Assembly (NCBI RefSeq): GCF_026262505.1
Contig: NC_067206.1
Span: 8,614,268-8,678,267, forward strand
Direction: 5' to 3'
DNA from: Trichomonas vaginalis G3
Taxonomy: Eukaryota; Parabasalia; Trichomonadida; Trichomonadidae
DNA length: 64,000 nt
In this document: in pieces, positions 1 through 12,602 of the stretch
How the letters are laid out: the number at the start of each line of letters is the position of its first letter
How positions within the stretch are numbered: position 1 is the stretch's first letter
Notes under the pieces: generated by a model
The model's database searches: none
The model's input: the letters and a program-made list of their open reading frames with translations, nothing else
What the model was told of the DNA's origin: nothing
Made by a program: the position numbers and the translations under genes

Positions 1-1990
1 GGTGAGATATGGTTATTGGGATGGTGTGTGGGGATGGTTTGTTGTTGGGAGAGTGAAGAAATTTGGGTGGTTGGTGAGATATGGTATATGGGAGTGGTGG
101 TGTGGGGATGGTTTGGGTGGTTGGTGAGATATGGTATGAATGGGAGATGGATGGTTGTGGGTAGGACCATTCAATTCAAATAGGTTTGTTGTTGGGAGAG
201 TGAAGAAATTTGGGTGTTGGTGAGATATGGTAATACTGGAGTGGTGGCTGTGGGATGGTTTATTGGGAGTGAGATTTGGTGTTGAGAACTATGGGTATAT
301 GGAAGTGGGTGGTGTGGGATGGTTTGGTGGTGGTGAGATATTGGTGATGATGGGAGTTGGGTGGTGTGGGAGGTTGGTGGGAGGTGGTTTGGGTGGTTGG
401 AGTTGGTAAGGGGTGGGGTGTGGGGATGGTTTCTGTTGTTGGAGAGTGAAGGAATAATTAGGTGGTTGTGTAGAGATATGGTGGATAGGAGTGGTTGGTG
501 GGGATGGTTGGTGGTTGGATTGAGGAGTTGGATGGTTGGAGATGGGGTGTGGGGAGTGGGTGGTGTGTGGGATGGTTGTGTGTTGGGAGAGGGAAGTAGA
601 AATTTGGGTGTTGGTGAGTGATATCGGTATATGGGAGTGGTGGTGTTGGGGATGGTTTGGGGTGGTTGGTGAGATATGGTATTAGGGAGTGGTGGATTGT
701 GGGGTGGTTGTTGTGGGAGAGTGAAGAAATTTGGGGTGGTTGGTGAAGATATGGTATATGGATGTGTGATGGTTGGTGGTGGAATGTATGGGAGGTGGTG
801 ATTGTGGGTTGTTGTTGGAGAGTGAAGGAAATTGGTGGTTGGTGAGATATGGTATATATGGGAGTGGTGGTGTGGGATGGTTTGGTGGTTGTGTAGAATA
901 TGGTATTGGAGTGGTGGTGTGGGGATGGTTTGTGATGTGGATGAGAATTGGGGTTGCTGAGATGAATGGATTGGGTGGGTGGTTGGTGACGAATGGTATA
1001 TGGAGTGGTGGGTGTGGGATGGTTTGTGTGTTGGAGCAGTGAAGAAATTTGTGGGCTGGTTGGTTGAGTATATGGTATATGGGAGTGGTTGGTGTGGGGA
1101 TGGTTTGGTGGTTGGTTGAGATAGTGGTGGAGGTGTGGGAGTTGGTGGTGTGGATTGGGTGTGGGGGAATGGTTTGTTGGTTGGGAGAGTGAAGAAAGTT
1201 TGGGTGGTTGGCTTGAGACTATGGTATATGGAGCTAGGTGGTGTGGGAGTGGTTTGCGGGTGTTTGGTGAGATATGGTATATGGGAGATGGTGGTATGTG
1301 TGGGATGGTTTTGTTGTTGGGGAGAGTGAAGTAAATTTGGGTGGTATGGGCTCGAGAGTATGGATTTGATGGTGTTGGGGATGGTTTGTGGTTGGTGAGT
1401 ATGGTGATATGAAGTGATTGGGTGGTGTTGTTTGGCCGAGAGTTAAATTTGGGATGGTGTGGTCGAGTATGGTTATTGGGTGCTGGTTTGGATGGTTGGT
1501 GAGATATGGTTTATATGGATGTGGTGTCGTGGGTGATGTTTGTTGTTGGAGCATCTGCGGAGTAGAAATTGGTTGCGAGAGTTTGAAGGTTGTGGGGGGT
1601 TGGTGGTGAACGAAGGGTGAGCAGTTTTGATGGTGTGGGGATGGTTTGGGTGGTTGGTGAGATATGGTATATGGGAGTGGTGGTGTGGGGATGGTTTGTT
1701 GTTGGGAGAGTGAAGAAATTTGGGTGGTTGCGTGAGAGTATGTTGAATGGGGTGGTGGCATGGTTTGCTTGGGAATTGGAAATTGGGTGTTGGCTGAGAT
1801 TGATGGTATGGGATGGGGGTGGGGGAGAATTGTGGTTGTGAGGTTGTTGATTTGCGAGTTTGTTTGTTGGGAGAGTGAAGAAATTTGGTGGTTCGGTGAC
1901 AGATATGGTATGATGGGTGCGTGTGTTGTGGGGAGTGAGTAATTTGGGTGAGTTGCTGGAGATTTGTTATGGGATGGTGGGGATGGTTTG
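1..1990 (+). repeat. Divergent edge of G/T-rich satellite
   Basis: Irregular tandem copies of a G/T-rich unit related to the 63-bp satellite that follows. A distinguishing segment, GAGATATGGTATATGGGAG, recurs every 50 to 75 bases and is absent from the later units. Copies vary in length and order. There is no credible gene: the open frames here come from the lack of C and the shortage of stops in G/T-rich DNA. The array enters the window already in progress, so its full size is unknown. Confidence 0.9.
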
Positions 1991-4900
1991 TTGTTGAGAG
2001 AGTGAAGAAATTTGGGTGGTTTGCTGAGATTTTGAGGATGGATGTGGGGATGGTTTGTTGTTGGAGAGTGAAGAAATTTGGGTGGTTGCCTGAGAGTTTT
2101 GATTGGTGTGGGGATGGTTTTGTGGTTGGTGAGAGGTAAGGAAATGGTGGTGTGGGGATTGGTTGATGTTGTTGGGAGAGTGAAGAAATTTGGGTGGTGT
2201 GCTGAGAGTTTTGATGGTGTGGGGATGGTTGTTGTTGTTGGGAGAGTGAAAGAAATTTGGGTGGCTTGCTGAGGAGTTTTGATGTGTTGGGGATGTTGTT
2301 TGGGATGGTTGGTTGGATGTTAGTTGGAGAGTGAAGAAATTTGGGTGGTGTTGCTTGAGAGTTTTGATGGTGTGGGGATGGTTTGTTGTTGGGAGAGTGA
2401 AGAAATTTGGGTGGTTGCTGAGAGTTTTGATGGTGTGGGGATGGTTTTGTGTGGGAGAGTGAAGAAATTTGGGTGGTTGCTGAGAGTTTTTGATGGTGTG
2501 GGGATGGTTTGTTGTTGGAGTGTTGAAGAAATTTGGGTGGTTGCTGAGAGTTTTGATGGTGTGGGAAAGGATGGTTTGTTGTTGGGAGAGTGAAGAAATT
2601 TGGGTGGTTGCTGAGAGTTTTAATGGTGTGGGGATGGTTTGTTGTTGTGGAGAGTGAAGAAATTTGGGTGGTTGCTGAGAGTTTTGATGGTGTGGGGATG
2701 GTTTGTTGTTGGGAGAGTGAAGAAATTTGGGTGGTTGCTGAGAGTTTTGATGGTGTGGGGATGGTTTGTTGTTGGGAGAGTGAAGAAATTTGGGTGGTTG
2801 CTGAGAGTTTTGATGGTGTGGGGATGGTTTGTTGTTGGGAGAGTGAAGAAATTTGGGTGGTTGCTGAGAGTTTTGATGGTGTGGGGATGGTTTGTTGTTG
2901 GGAGAGTGAAGAAATTTGGGTGGTTGCTGAGAGTTTTGATGGTGTGGGGATGGTTTGTTGTTGGGAGAGTGAAGAAATTTGGGTGGTTGCTGAGAGTTTT
3001 GATGGTGTGGGGATGGTTTGTTGTTGGGAGAGTGAAGAAATTGGGGGTGCTGAGAGTTTTGATTGGTGTTGGGGATGGTTTGTTGTTGGGAGAGTGAAGA
3101 AATTTGGGTGGTTGCTGAGAGTTTTGATGGTGTGGGGATGGTTTGTTGTTGGGAGAGTGAAGAAAATTTGGGTGGTTGCTGAGAGTTTTGATGGTGTGGG
3201 GATGGTTTTGTTGTTGGGGGAGAGGAAGAAATTTGGGTGGTTGCTGAGAGTTTTGATGGTGTGGGGATGGTTTGTTGTTGGGAGAGTGAAGAAATTTGGT
3301 GGTTGCTGAGAGTTTTGATGGTGTGGGATGGTTTGTTGTTGGGAGAGTGAAGGAAATTTGGGTGGGTTGCTGAGAGTTTTGATGGGGGTGGGATGGTTTT
3401 TGTTTGGAGAGTGAAAATTTGGGTGGTTGCTGAGAGTTTTGATGGTGTGGGGATGGTTTGTTGTTGGGAGAGTGAAGAAATTGGGTTGGTCTGCTGAGAG
3501 TTTTGATGGTGTGGGGATGGTTTGGTTGTTGGGAGAGTGAAGAAGAAATGGGTGGTTGCTGAGAGTTTTGATTGGTGTGGGGATGGTTTGTTGGTTGGAG
3601 GAGAGTGAAGAAATTTGGGTGGTTGCTGAAAGTTTTGATGGTGTGGGGATGGTTTGTTGTTGGAGAGGTGAAGAAATTTGGGTGGTTTCTGGAGTTTTGA
3701 TGGTGTGGGGATGGTTTGTTGGTGGGAGAGTGAAGAAATTTGGGTGGTTGCTGAGAGTTTTGATGGTGTGGGGATGGTTTGTTTGGGAGAGTGAGAAATT
3801 GGGTGGTTGCTGAGAGTTTGTGATGGTGTGGGGATGGTTTGTTGTTGGGAGAGTGAAGAAATTTGGGTGGTTGCTGAGAGTTTTGATGGTGTGGGGATGG
3901 TGTTGTGTTGGGAGAGTGAAGATTTGGGTGGTTGCTGGAGAGTTTTGATGGTGTGGGGATGGTTTGTTGTTGGGAGAGTGAAGAAATTTGGGTGGTTGGT
4001 GAGAGTTTTAGGTGTGGGGATGGTTTGTTGTTGGGAGAGTTGAAGAAATTTGGGTGGTTGCTGAGAGTTTTGATGGTGTGGGGATGGTTTTTGTTGGGAG
4101 AGTAGAAGAAATTTGGGTGGTTGCTGAGAGTTTTGATGGTGTGGGGATGGTTTTGTTGTTGGGAGAGTGAAGAAATTTGAGGTGGTTGCTGAGAGTTTTG
4201 ATGGTGTGGGATGGTTTGTTGTTGGGAGAGTGAAGAGGAAATTTGGGTGGTTGCTGAGAGTTTTGATGGTTGTGGGGATGGTTTGTTTGGGAGAGTAAGG
4301 AGGTGGGAGTGATGGGGGGGTTTTTTGTTGGGAGATGAAGAAATTTGGGGTTTGCTGAGAGTTTTGATGTGTGTGGGGATGGTTTGTTTGGGGAGAGTGA
4401 AGGAAATGGGGTGAGGAGTGTGTGGGGATTGGTTTGTTGTTGGAGAGTGAAGAAATTTTGGGTGGTTGCTGAGAGTTTTTGATGGTGTGGGGATGGTTTG
4501 TTGTTGGGAGAGTGAAGAAATTTGGGTGGTTGCTGAGAGTTTTGATGGTGTGGGGATGGTTTGTTGTTGGGAGAGTGAAGAAATTTGGGTGGTTGCTGAG
4601 AGTTTTGATGGTGTGGGGATGGTTTGTTGTTGGAGAGTTGAAGAAATTGGGTGGTTGTGAGAGGTTGAGTTGAATGTGGGATGGTTTGTTGTTGGGAGAG
4701 TGAAGAAATTTGGGTGGTTGCTGAGAGTTTGATGGTGTGGGGATGGTTTTGTTGTTGGGGAGAGTGAAGAAATTTGGGTGGTTGCCTGAGAGTTTTGATG
4801 GTGTGGGATGGTTTGTTTTGGGGATGAAGGAAGAAATTTGGTGGTTCTGAGAGTTTTGGATGTGGGGGATGGTTTGTTGTTGGGAGAGTGAAGAAATTTG

Positions 4901-7900
4901 GTGGTTGCTGAGAGTTTTGATGGTTGGGGATGGTTTGTTGTTGGGAGAGTGAAGAAATTTGGGTGGTTGCTGAGAGTTTTGATGGTGTGGGGATGGTTTG
5001 TTGTTGGGAGAGTGAAGGAGGTGGAGGTGTGGGGATGGTTTGTTGTTGGGAGAGTGAAGAAATTTGGGTGGTTGCTGAGAGTTTTGATGGTGTGGGGATG
5101 GTTTGTTGTTGGGAGAGTGAAGGAGTGTGAGAGTTATGTTGGGATGTTTTGTTGTTGGGAGAGTGAAGAAAATTTGGGTGGTTGCTGAGAGTTTGATGTG
5201 GGGGATGGTTTGTTGTTGGGAGAGTGAAGAAATTTGGGTGGTCTGTTGAGAGTTTATTGGGGTGTGGGGATGGTTTGTGTTGTGGAGAGTGAAGAAATTT
5301 GGGTGGTTGCTGAGAGTTTTGATGTGTGTGGGGATGTTTGTTGTTGGGAGAGTGAAGAAAATTTGGGTGGTTGCGAGAGTTTTGATGGTGTGGATGGGTT
5401 GTTGTTGGGGAGAGTGAAGGAGGTGGAGGTGGTGGGGATGGTTTGTTGTTGGGAGAAGTGAAGAAATTTGGCGTGGTTTGCTGAGAGTTTTGATGGTGTG
5501 GGATGGTCTTCTGTTGGGAGAGTGAAGAAAATTTGGTGTGTTGCTGAGAGAGTTTTGATGGTGTGGGGATGGTTTGTTGTTTAGGGAGAGTGAAGAAATT
5601 TGGGTGGTTGCTGAGAGTTTTGATGTTGTGGGGATGGTTTGTTGTTGGGAGAGTGAAGAAATTTGGGTGGTTGCTGAGGAGTTTTGATGGTGTGGGCTGA
5701 TGGTTTGTTGTTGGGAGAGTGAAAGAAATATTTGGTGGTTGCTGAGAGTTTTGATGGTGTGGGATGGTTTGGTGTTGGAGAGATGAAGGAGTGGAGGTGT
5801 GGGATGGTTTTGTTGTTGAGAGTGAAGAAATTTGGGTGGTTGCTGAGAGTTTGATGTGTGGGTAGGATGGTTTGTTGTTGGGAGAGTGAAGAAAGTGTGC
5901 TGAAGTGATGGTGTGGGGATGGTTTGTTGTTGGGAGAGTGGAAGGAGGTGGAGGTGTGTGGGGCATGGTTTGTTGTTGAGGAGAGTGAAGAATTTGGGTG
6001 GTTGCTGAGAGTTTTGATGTGAGATGTGGGGATGGTTTGTTGTGGGAGAGTGAAAAATTGGAGTGGTTCTTGAGAGTTTTGATGGTGTGGGGATGTTTGT
6101 TGTTGGAGAGTGAAGAATTTGGTGGTTGCTGAGAGTTTTGATGGTGTGGGATGGTTTGTTGTTGGGAGAGTGAAGAAATTTTGGGTGGTTGCTGGAGAGG
6201 TTTTGATGGTGTGGGGATGGTTTGTTGTTGGGAGAGTGAAGAAATTTGGGTGGTTGCTGAGAGTTTTGATGGTGTGGGGATGGTTTGTTGTTGGGAGAGT
6301 GAAGAAATTTGGGTGGTTGCTGAGAGTTTGATGGTGTGGGATGGTTTGTTGTTGGGAGAGTGAAGAAATTTGGGTGGTTGCTGAGAGTTTTGATGGTGTG
6401 GGGATGGTTTGTTGTTGGGAGAGTGAAGAAATTTGGGTGGTTGCTGAGAGTTTTGATGGTGTGGGGATGGTTTGTGTTGTTGGTGAGAGTGAAGAGGTGG
6501 AGGGTGTGGGATGGGTTTGTGTTGTTGGAGAGTGAAGAAATTTGGGTGGTTGCTGAGAGTTTTGATGGTGTGGGGATGGTTTGTTGTTGGGAGAGTGAAG
6601 GAGGTGGAGGTGTGGGGATGGTTTGTTGTTGGGAGAGTGAAGAAATTTGGGTGGTTGCTGGAGAGTTTTGATGGTGTGGGGATTGGTTTTTGTTGGGAGA
6701 GTGAAGAAATTTGGGTGGTTGCTGAGAGTTTTGATGGTGTGGGATGGTTTGTTGTTGGGAGAGTGACAGAAATTTGGGTTGGTTGCTGCAGAGTTTTGAT
6801 GGTGTGGGGATGGTTTGTTGTTGGGAGAGTGGAAGAAATTTGGTGGTTGCTGAGAGTTTTGATGGTGTGGGGATGGTTTGTTGTTGGGAGAGTGAAGGAG
6901 GTGGAGGTGTGGGGATGGTTTGTTGTTGGGAGAGTGAAGAAATTTGGGTGGTTGCTGAGAGTTTTTGAATGGTGTGGGGATGGTTTGTTGTTGGAGAGTG
7001 AAGAAATTTGGGTGGTTGCTGAGAGTTTTTGATGGTGTGGGATGGTTTGTTGTTGGAGAGTGAAGAAATTTGGGTGGTTGCTGAGAGTTTTGATGTGTGT
7101 GGGATGGTTTTGTTGTTGGGAGGAGTGAAGAAATTTGGGTGGTTGCTGAGAGTTTTGATGGTTGTGAGGGATGGTTTGTTGTTGGGAGAGTTGAAGAAAT
7201 TTGGGTGGTTGCTGAGAGTTTTGATGGTGTGGGGATGGTTTGTTGTTGGGAGAGTGAAGAAATTTGGGTGGTTGCTGAGAGTTTTGATGGTGTGGGGATG
7301 GTTTGTTTGTTGGGAGAAGTGAAGAAATTTGGGTGGTTGCTGAGAGTTTTGATGGTGTGGGGATGGTTTGTTGTTTGGAGAGTGAAGAAAATTTTGGGTG
7401 GTTGCTGGAGTTTTGATGGGTGTGGGGATGGTTTGTGTTGTTGGCGAGAGTGAAGAAATTTGGGTGGTTGCTGAGAGTTTTGATGGTGTGGGGATGGTTT
7501 GTTGTTGGGAGAGTGAAGAAAATTTGGGTGGTGCTGAGAGTTTTGATTTGGTGTGGGGATGGTTTGTTGTTGGGAGAGTGAAGAAATTTGGGTGGTTGCT
7601 GAGAGTTTTTGATGTGTGGGGATGGTTTGTTGTTGGGAGAGTGAAGAAATTTGGGTGGTTGCTAGAAGTTTTGATTGGTGTGGGGATGGTTTGTTGTTGG
7701 CGAGAGTGAAGAAATTTGGGTTGGTTGCTGAGAGTTTTGATGGTGTGGGGATGGTTTGTTGTTGGGAGAGTGAAGAAATTTGGAGTGGTTGCTGAGAGTT
7801 TTGATTGTGTGGGGATGGTGTTTGTTGTGGGAGAGTGAAGAAATTTGGGTGGTTGCTGAAGTTTTGATGTGTGGGATGGTTTGTTGTTGGGAGAGTGAAG

Positions 7901-9852
7901 AAATTTGGGTGGTTGCTGAGAGTTTTGATGGTGTGGGGATGGTTTGTTGTTGGGAGAGTGAAAAATTTGGGTGGTTGCTGAGGAGTTTGATGGTGTGGGG
8001 ATGGTTGTTGTGGAGAGTGAAGGAAATTGGGTTTCTGAGAGTTTTGAGGGTGTGGGATGTTTGTTGTTGGAGAGTGAAGAAATTTGGGTGGTTGCTGAGA
8101 GTTTTGATGGTGTGGGGATGGTTTGTTGTTGGGAGAGTGAAGGAAATTTGGGGTGGTTGCTGAGAGTTTTGATGGTGTGGGATGGTTTTGGGTTGCGGAG
8201 AGTGAAGTAAGAAATTTGGGTGGTTTGCTGAGGAGTTTTATGGTGTGGGGATGGTTTGTTGTTGGGAGAGTGAAGAAATTTGGGTGGTTGCTGAGAGTTT
8301 TGATGGTGTGGATGGTTTGTTGTTGGGAGAGTGAAGAAATTTGGGTGGTTGCTGAGAGTTTTGATGGTGTGTGGGGATGGTTTGTTGTTGGGAGAGTGAA
8401 GAAATTTGGGTGGTTGCTGAGAGTTTTGATTGGTGTGGGGATGGTTTGTTGTTGGAGAGTGAAGAAATTGGGTGGTTGCTGAGAGTTTTGACTGGTGTGG
8501 GGATGGTTTGTTGTTGGGAGAGTGAAGAATTTGGGTGGTTGCTGAGAGAGTTTTGATGTGTGGGGATGGTTTGTTGTTTGGAGAGTGAAGAAGAATTTGG
8601 GTGGTTGCTGAGAGTTTTTGATGGTGTGGGGATGGTTTGTTGTTGGAGAGTGAAGAAATTTGGGTGGTTGCTGAGAGTTTTGATGGTGGTGGGGATGTTT
8701 GTTGTTGGGAGAGTGAAGAAATTTTGGGTGGTTGCTGAGAGTTTTTGATGGTGTGGGGATGGTTGTTGTTGGGAGAGGTGAAGAATTTGGGTGGTTGCTG
8801 AGAGTTTTGATGGTGTGGGATGGTTTGTTGTTGGGAGAGTGAAGAAATTTGGGGTGGTTGCTGAGAGTTTTGATAGTGTGGGGATGGTTTTGTTGTTTGG
8901 GAGAGTGAAAGAAATGGTGGTTGCTGAGAGTTTTGATGGTGTGGGGATGGTTTGTTGTTGGGAGAGTGAAGAAAATTTGGGTGGTTGCTGACGAGTTTTT
9001 GATGGTGTGGGGATGGTTTGTTGTTGGGAGATTAAGAAAATTTGGGTGTTGCTGAGAGTTTTGATGGTGTGGGGATGGTTTGGTTGTTGGGAGAGTGAAG
9101 AAATTTGCGGTGGTTGCTGAGAGTTTTTGATGGTGTGGGGATGGTTTGTTGTTGGGAGAGTGAAGAAATTTGGGTGGTTGCTGAGAGTTTTGATGGTGTG
9201 GGGATGGTTTGTTGTTGGGAGAGTGAAGAAATTTGGGTGGTTGCTGAGAGTTTTGATGGTGTGGGGATGGTTTGTTGTTGGGAGAGTGAAGAAATTTGGG
9301 TGGTTTTTGCTGAGAGTTTGATGGGGATGTGGGATGGTTTTGTTGTTGGGAGAGTGAAGAAATTTGGGTGGTTGCTGAGATTTTGATGCGTGTGGGGATG
9401 GTTTGTTGTTGGGAGAGTGGAAGAAATTTGGGTTGGTTTGCTTGAGAGTTTTGATGGTGTGGGGATTGTTTGTTGTTGGAGGAGTGAAGAAATTTGGGTG
9501 GTTGCTGAGAGTTTTGATGGTGTGGGGATGGTTTGTTGTTGGGAGAGTGAAGAAATTTGGGTGGTTGCTGAGAGTTTTGATGGTGTGGGGATGGTTTGTT
9601 GTTGGGAGAGTGAAGAAATTTGGGTGGTTGCTGAGAGTTTTGATGGTGTGGGATGGTTTGTTGTTGGGAGAGTGAAGAAATTTGGGTGGTTGCTGAGAGT
9701 TTTTGATGTGTGGGGATGGTTTGTTTGTTGGGAGAGTGAAGAATTTGGTGGTGCTGAGAGTTTTGATGTATGGGGATGTTTGTTGTTGGGAAAGTGAAGA
9801 AATTTGGGTGGTTGCTGAGAGTTTTGATGGTGTGGGGATGGTTTGTTGTTTG
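1991..9852 (+). repeat. 63-bp tandem satellite array
   Basis: About 125 head-to-tail copies of a 63-bp unit beginning GATGGTGTGGGGATGGTTTG. The modal unit has 28 G, 23 T, 11 A and a single C on this strand, an extreme strand bias. Around 2640-3030 successive units are identical; elsewhere they differ mainly by one-base length changes in short runs. Some positions carry a shorter variant unit containing GAAGGAGGTGGAGGTG (for example 5015, 6600, 6895). Because 63 is divisible by three, long artificial open frames run through the array. Possible roles are centromeric, subtelomeric or simply heterochromatic; the sequence does not decide. Confidence 0.97.
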
Positions 9853-10262
9853 GATATTTTTAAGTGAAAATTCGAAAATAAGTAGTAAAAGTTAATGCTA
9901 AAAAATTATTTAAAATATCTTCACAAAAATACCATAAGATTGAAATTATTTAAAATATTGTGTTTTTTAAATTAGTATTACATTATTATTTTTAACATTG
10001 TTGAATTTGAATTTCTTAATTTTGAAAAAGATTTGAATGAGAATTCATTTTAATGATTCTGATTTTCGGAAAACTAATATGGATGATTTAAAATAAGTGT
10101 ATGCGTGTTGTTTGATTGCAAATTGATTTACGCTCAAATCTTTTTTTATGTGAAAAATTCAAAAAAAATTGTCATCATTGGCAATTATGCCCTTAAATTT
10201 CATTGGTGTTTTCTTCAAGCGCATTCATGACTCTGTTATGAAACTTCCCTAACAGTTATCAC
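9853..10262. other. AT-rich junction between satellite and Maverick-1
   Basis: About 410 bases of AT-rich sequence that belong neither to the satellite nor to the Maverick. I see no gene, tRNA or repeat. It ends in the target-site duplication CATGAT (10263-10268). Confidence 0.7.
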
Positions 10263-10268
10263 CATGAT

Positions 10269-11219
10269 AGTAGTAGGGTATGACGGGTTGTGTGACTTTT
10301 TTTGTTACATCTATATATAGACGATGTATTAAAATATATTTATTTTAAATCATTTAAAAAATTAACATTAATTTTAAAATAATTTATTTTTTTATTCTTT
10401 ATAAAAGAAGCTATATATAGAGATTCAGATATTCCGCGATTAATTAAACATTGTTAAATCCTGAATGGTTAAACTTCAATTTAAAAAGGAAGACTGTGAA
10501 TTATTAAATGAATATGAAAGCCAAAATAAGCTAATGAGGTATAAAATATAATGATAAAGAATATTTAATTTCATGGAATCAATGGAGTCATAATCAAAGA
10601 CCTCATAAACGAGAAAGAAGAAATGGAAAATAATGAAATGGAAATCATGATGACATTAAAGAGGATGGAAATCCTAAATTTGTAGAAAACCTTTAGAACT
10701 AAGTTAGGAGCATATAAACGTAGAGTATATAATCCTGAATATCTTAAACATATATTTAAAAAGGAAGACTGTGAATTATTTAAACGTTAATGAATATGAA
10801 AATGCTAAATCAAAACTGAGATATAAATAATTGGAGTGATGAAGGTGTAAAGATAAAGATAAAGTTTATCAGTTTCAATATAATAACTGGCACACGTTAG
10901 GGATAAGAAAACATTTAGGAGATTATGGGAAATGTTCTGAATTCTTTAAATCTAGTATAATGAGAGAGTAAAAGAAATTAGAAAATAATTATTTTCATGA
11001 ATAAAAGATTCACTACCATAATGAAAATAAAAAAATAATTTTTTAAAAATAAACTTTTAAAAATTCATTGTTCATGGTGCTTACATTTTTTGAATAAATG
11101 AAGGGTCCCTCGGTCCCTCGGTCCCTCGGTTAATTAACATCTTTTTGAAAATAGTGAAACATGACATTTTGACAACAGGGGAAAAAAAAGGAAGAAATTC
11201 ATGTCTTACATTTTTTGAA
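10269..11219 (+). repeat. Maverick-1 left terminal inverted repeat
   Basis: About 951 bases matching 31601-32549 in inverted orientation. The repeat holds a decayed copy of the gene found open in the right repeat, and its inner end carries one copy of the GGTCCC-type iteron-like unit. The differences from the right copy are mostly single-base length differences. Confidence 0.93.
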
Positions 11220-12013
11220 AATTTATTTTTTTAATTCGTAAGAAATGAGTGGATCAAGATTCGTAACCGTCAATCAAATTAATGGATGCTTTTTCACCAA
11301 TTCTTGAAAAATGTTAAACAGTAGATGTTTATTTGCTGTTGTGTGTATGTTAGAAGTAATTATAAAGGTAAACATATATTTAACCCATTGCTTTTGCATG
11401 TATATAATTAATTGAAAATGCAAAAATTTGGGAATTAATTGTTTTTATTGAATTTATCAACATATAATGTAAATGGTTTAAATGTCCACACCAAAAGTTC
11501 TTTATTAAATTTTATGATCAAAACTGAGGAAAAAGAATTACGAGTTAAAATCATTAAATTAAGTTCAGAACTAGAAAATGAAAACTTCAGAAAAATAAAC
11601 GATAGACTTCAAATGATCGGAGTATTAAAAATTTTAAACTAGCAGAAGTTGCATTTAATAATGAAATATTTGATGAATATAACCTTGAACTCAGTGATGG
11701 ACTTTAAGTCCTGGGCACTTCATGCCTTGGGCTTAGGACCCGGGCTCAACGAGTCATGATTTATGAAATCAATAATTTGATTTATTCTTTCTTCAATAAT
11801 TTCTATTCTTTTTGTTTAAATCATCAATTTTCATTAATGAGGTGATTCTTGATTGAGAATAGATTTCAAACTAACCACCCCCTTTATTTTTGAAATTTTG
11901 AATCCATCAACTTTAAACATTTTATTCAATTTACACGTTGTCAATTCTTCAAATAATTTTTTATTATTAGCATAATAGTCATTAAATTCTTCAACAGATG
12001 AAAAAATTTTTGT
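11220..12013. pseudogene. Maverick-1 gene remnants
   Basis: The stretch between the left terminal repeat and the inserted Mutator-type element. A short plus-strand coding remnant is visible around 11439-11700; it is lysine- and glutamate-rich and not assigned to a family. It is followed by a cluster of small palindromes (11699-11753). The rest belongs to the minus-strand gene interrupted by the insertion. This part of the Maverick is broken. Confidence 0.5.
11699..11753. repeat. Tandem cluster of 13-bp palindromes
   Basis: Four successive short palindromic units. The first, GGACTTTAAGTCC, is a perfect 5-3-5 stem-loop. The next three are similar in length with 4-5-4 or slightly imperfect stems (GGCACTTCATGCC, then GGGCTTAGGACCC, then GGCTCAACGAGTC). 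They are GC-rich islands in AT-rich DNA and match the dispersed class described in the findings. Confidence 0.7.
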
Positions 12014-12238
12014 TTCAGTAATGAGTGGGGGACAAACTCGCCCATTGTCACTTTTTCGTTAACCTTAAACTTGTAATTTTCATTATTTTTAATTAACCTT
12101 ACTTCTTTCCAATTCCTGATTTATTTTATTCACTTACTATTAAAAGTCACATTTAATAAAAATATAATTAATTTTTATTTTTATAGCATTTTTTACTATA
12201 GCTGTAATAAAAATTAATTATAATAAATTAAATGTTTA

Positions 12239-12595
12239 TTAAATCAAATGTTTTCTTTGCAATAATATTTTTAATGTTGAGTAAACAATGTTGGGATCAA
12301 GTGTATCATTTTTCAGACCTTTCTGAACAGCTTCAAGCATACTGATGCATTCGACTTTTTTAAATTGTGTCATTTCTTCGAAATCTCTTGTGACTTTTTT
12401 GATAACTTTAACACTTCTCTCTGAATCCAGACCTTTAATTTGCAACTTAATCAGGAATGAAGGAACAACACTGGAATATAACTCGATGACAAGTTCATCG
12501 AGTCGAAGATTTGGTTGTACACCACTTGTATGTGCCGGATACCATTGTGTCAAATTTTTTCTGAAATTAACTTTAAAAGTACTAAGTAAGATCAT
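12239..12595 (-). CDS. 118-aa open frame in Mutator-type element
   Basis: An ATG-to-stop frame of 118 codons beginning MILLSTFKVNF and ending LLQRKHLI. It is not a transposase that I recognise. Its composition, with hydrophobic and charged residues mixed and no low complexity, looks like genuine protein, so a captured host gene fragment (Pack-MULE style) is possible. The region around its start codon was amplified: nucleotides about 12510-12600 are the source of the 121-bp tandem repeats at 13561-14037. I cannot name the parent gene or show that it is expressed. Confidence 0.45.
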   Translation of the reverse strand: MILLSTFKVNFRKNLTQWYPAHTSGVQPNLRLDELVIELYSSVVPSFLIKLQIKGLDSERSVKVIKKVTRDFEEMTQFKKVECISMLEAVQKGLKNDTLDPNIVYSTLKILLQRKHLI

Positions 12596-12602
12596 GAGAT
12601 AT

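Noticed and set aside
227-9797. Many open frames of 60-240 codons on the plus strand and up to 652 codons on the minus strand within the satellite
   Set aside because: They follow from a unit length divisible by three and G/T-rich sequence with few stops. They change frame with each length variant and have repetitive, non-protein-like composition.
1-9852. CRISPR array or telomere
   Set aside because: There are no unique spacers between repeats, and the unit is not a short telomeric motif. The organism is eukaryotic by its gene content.
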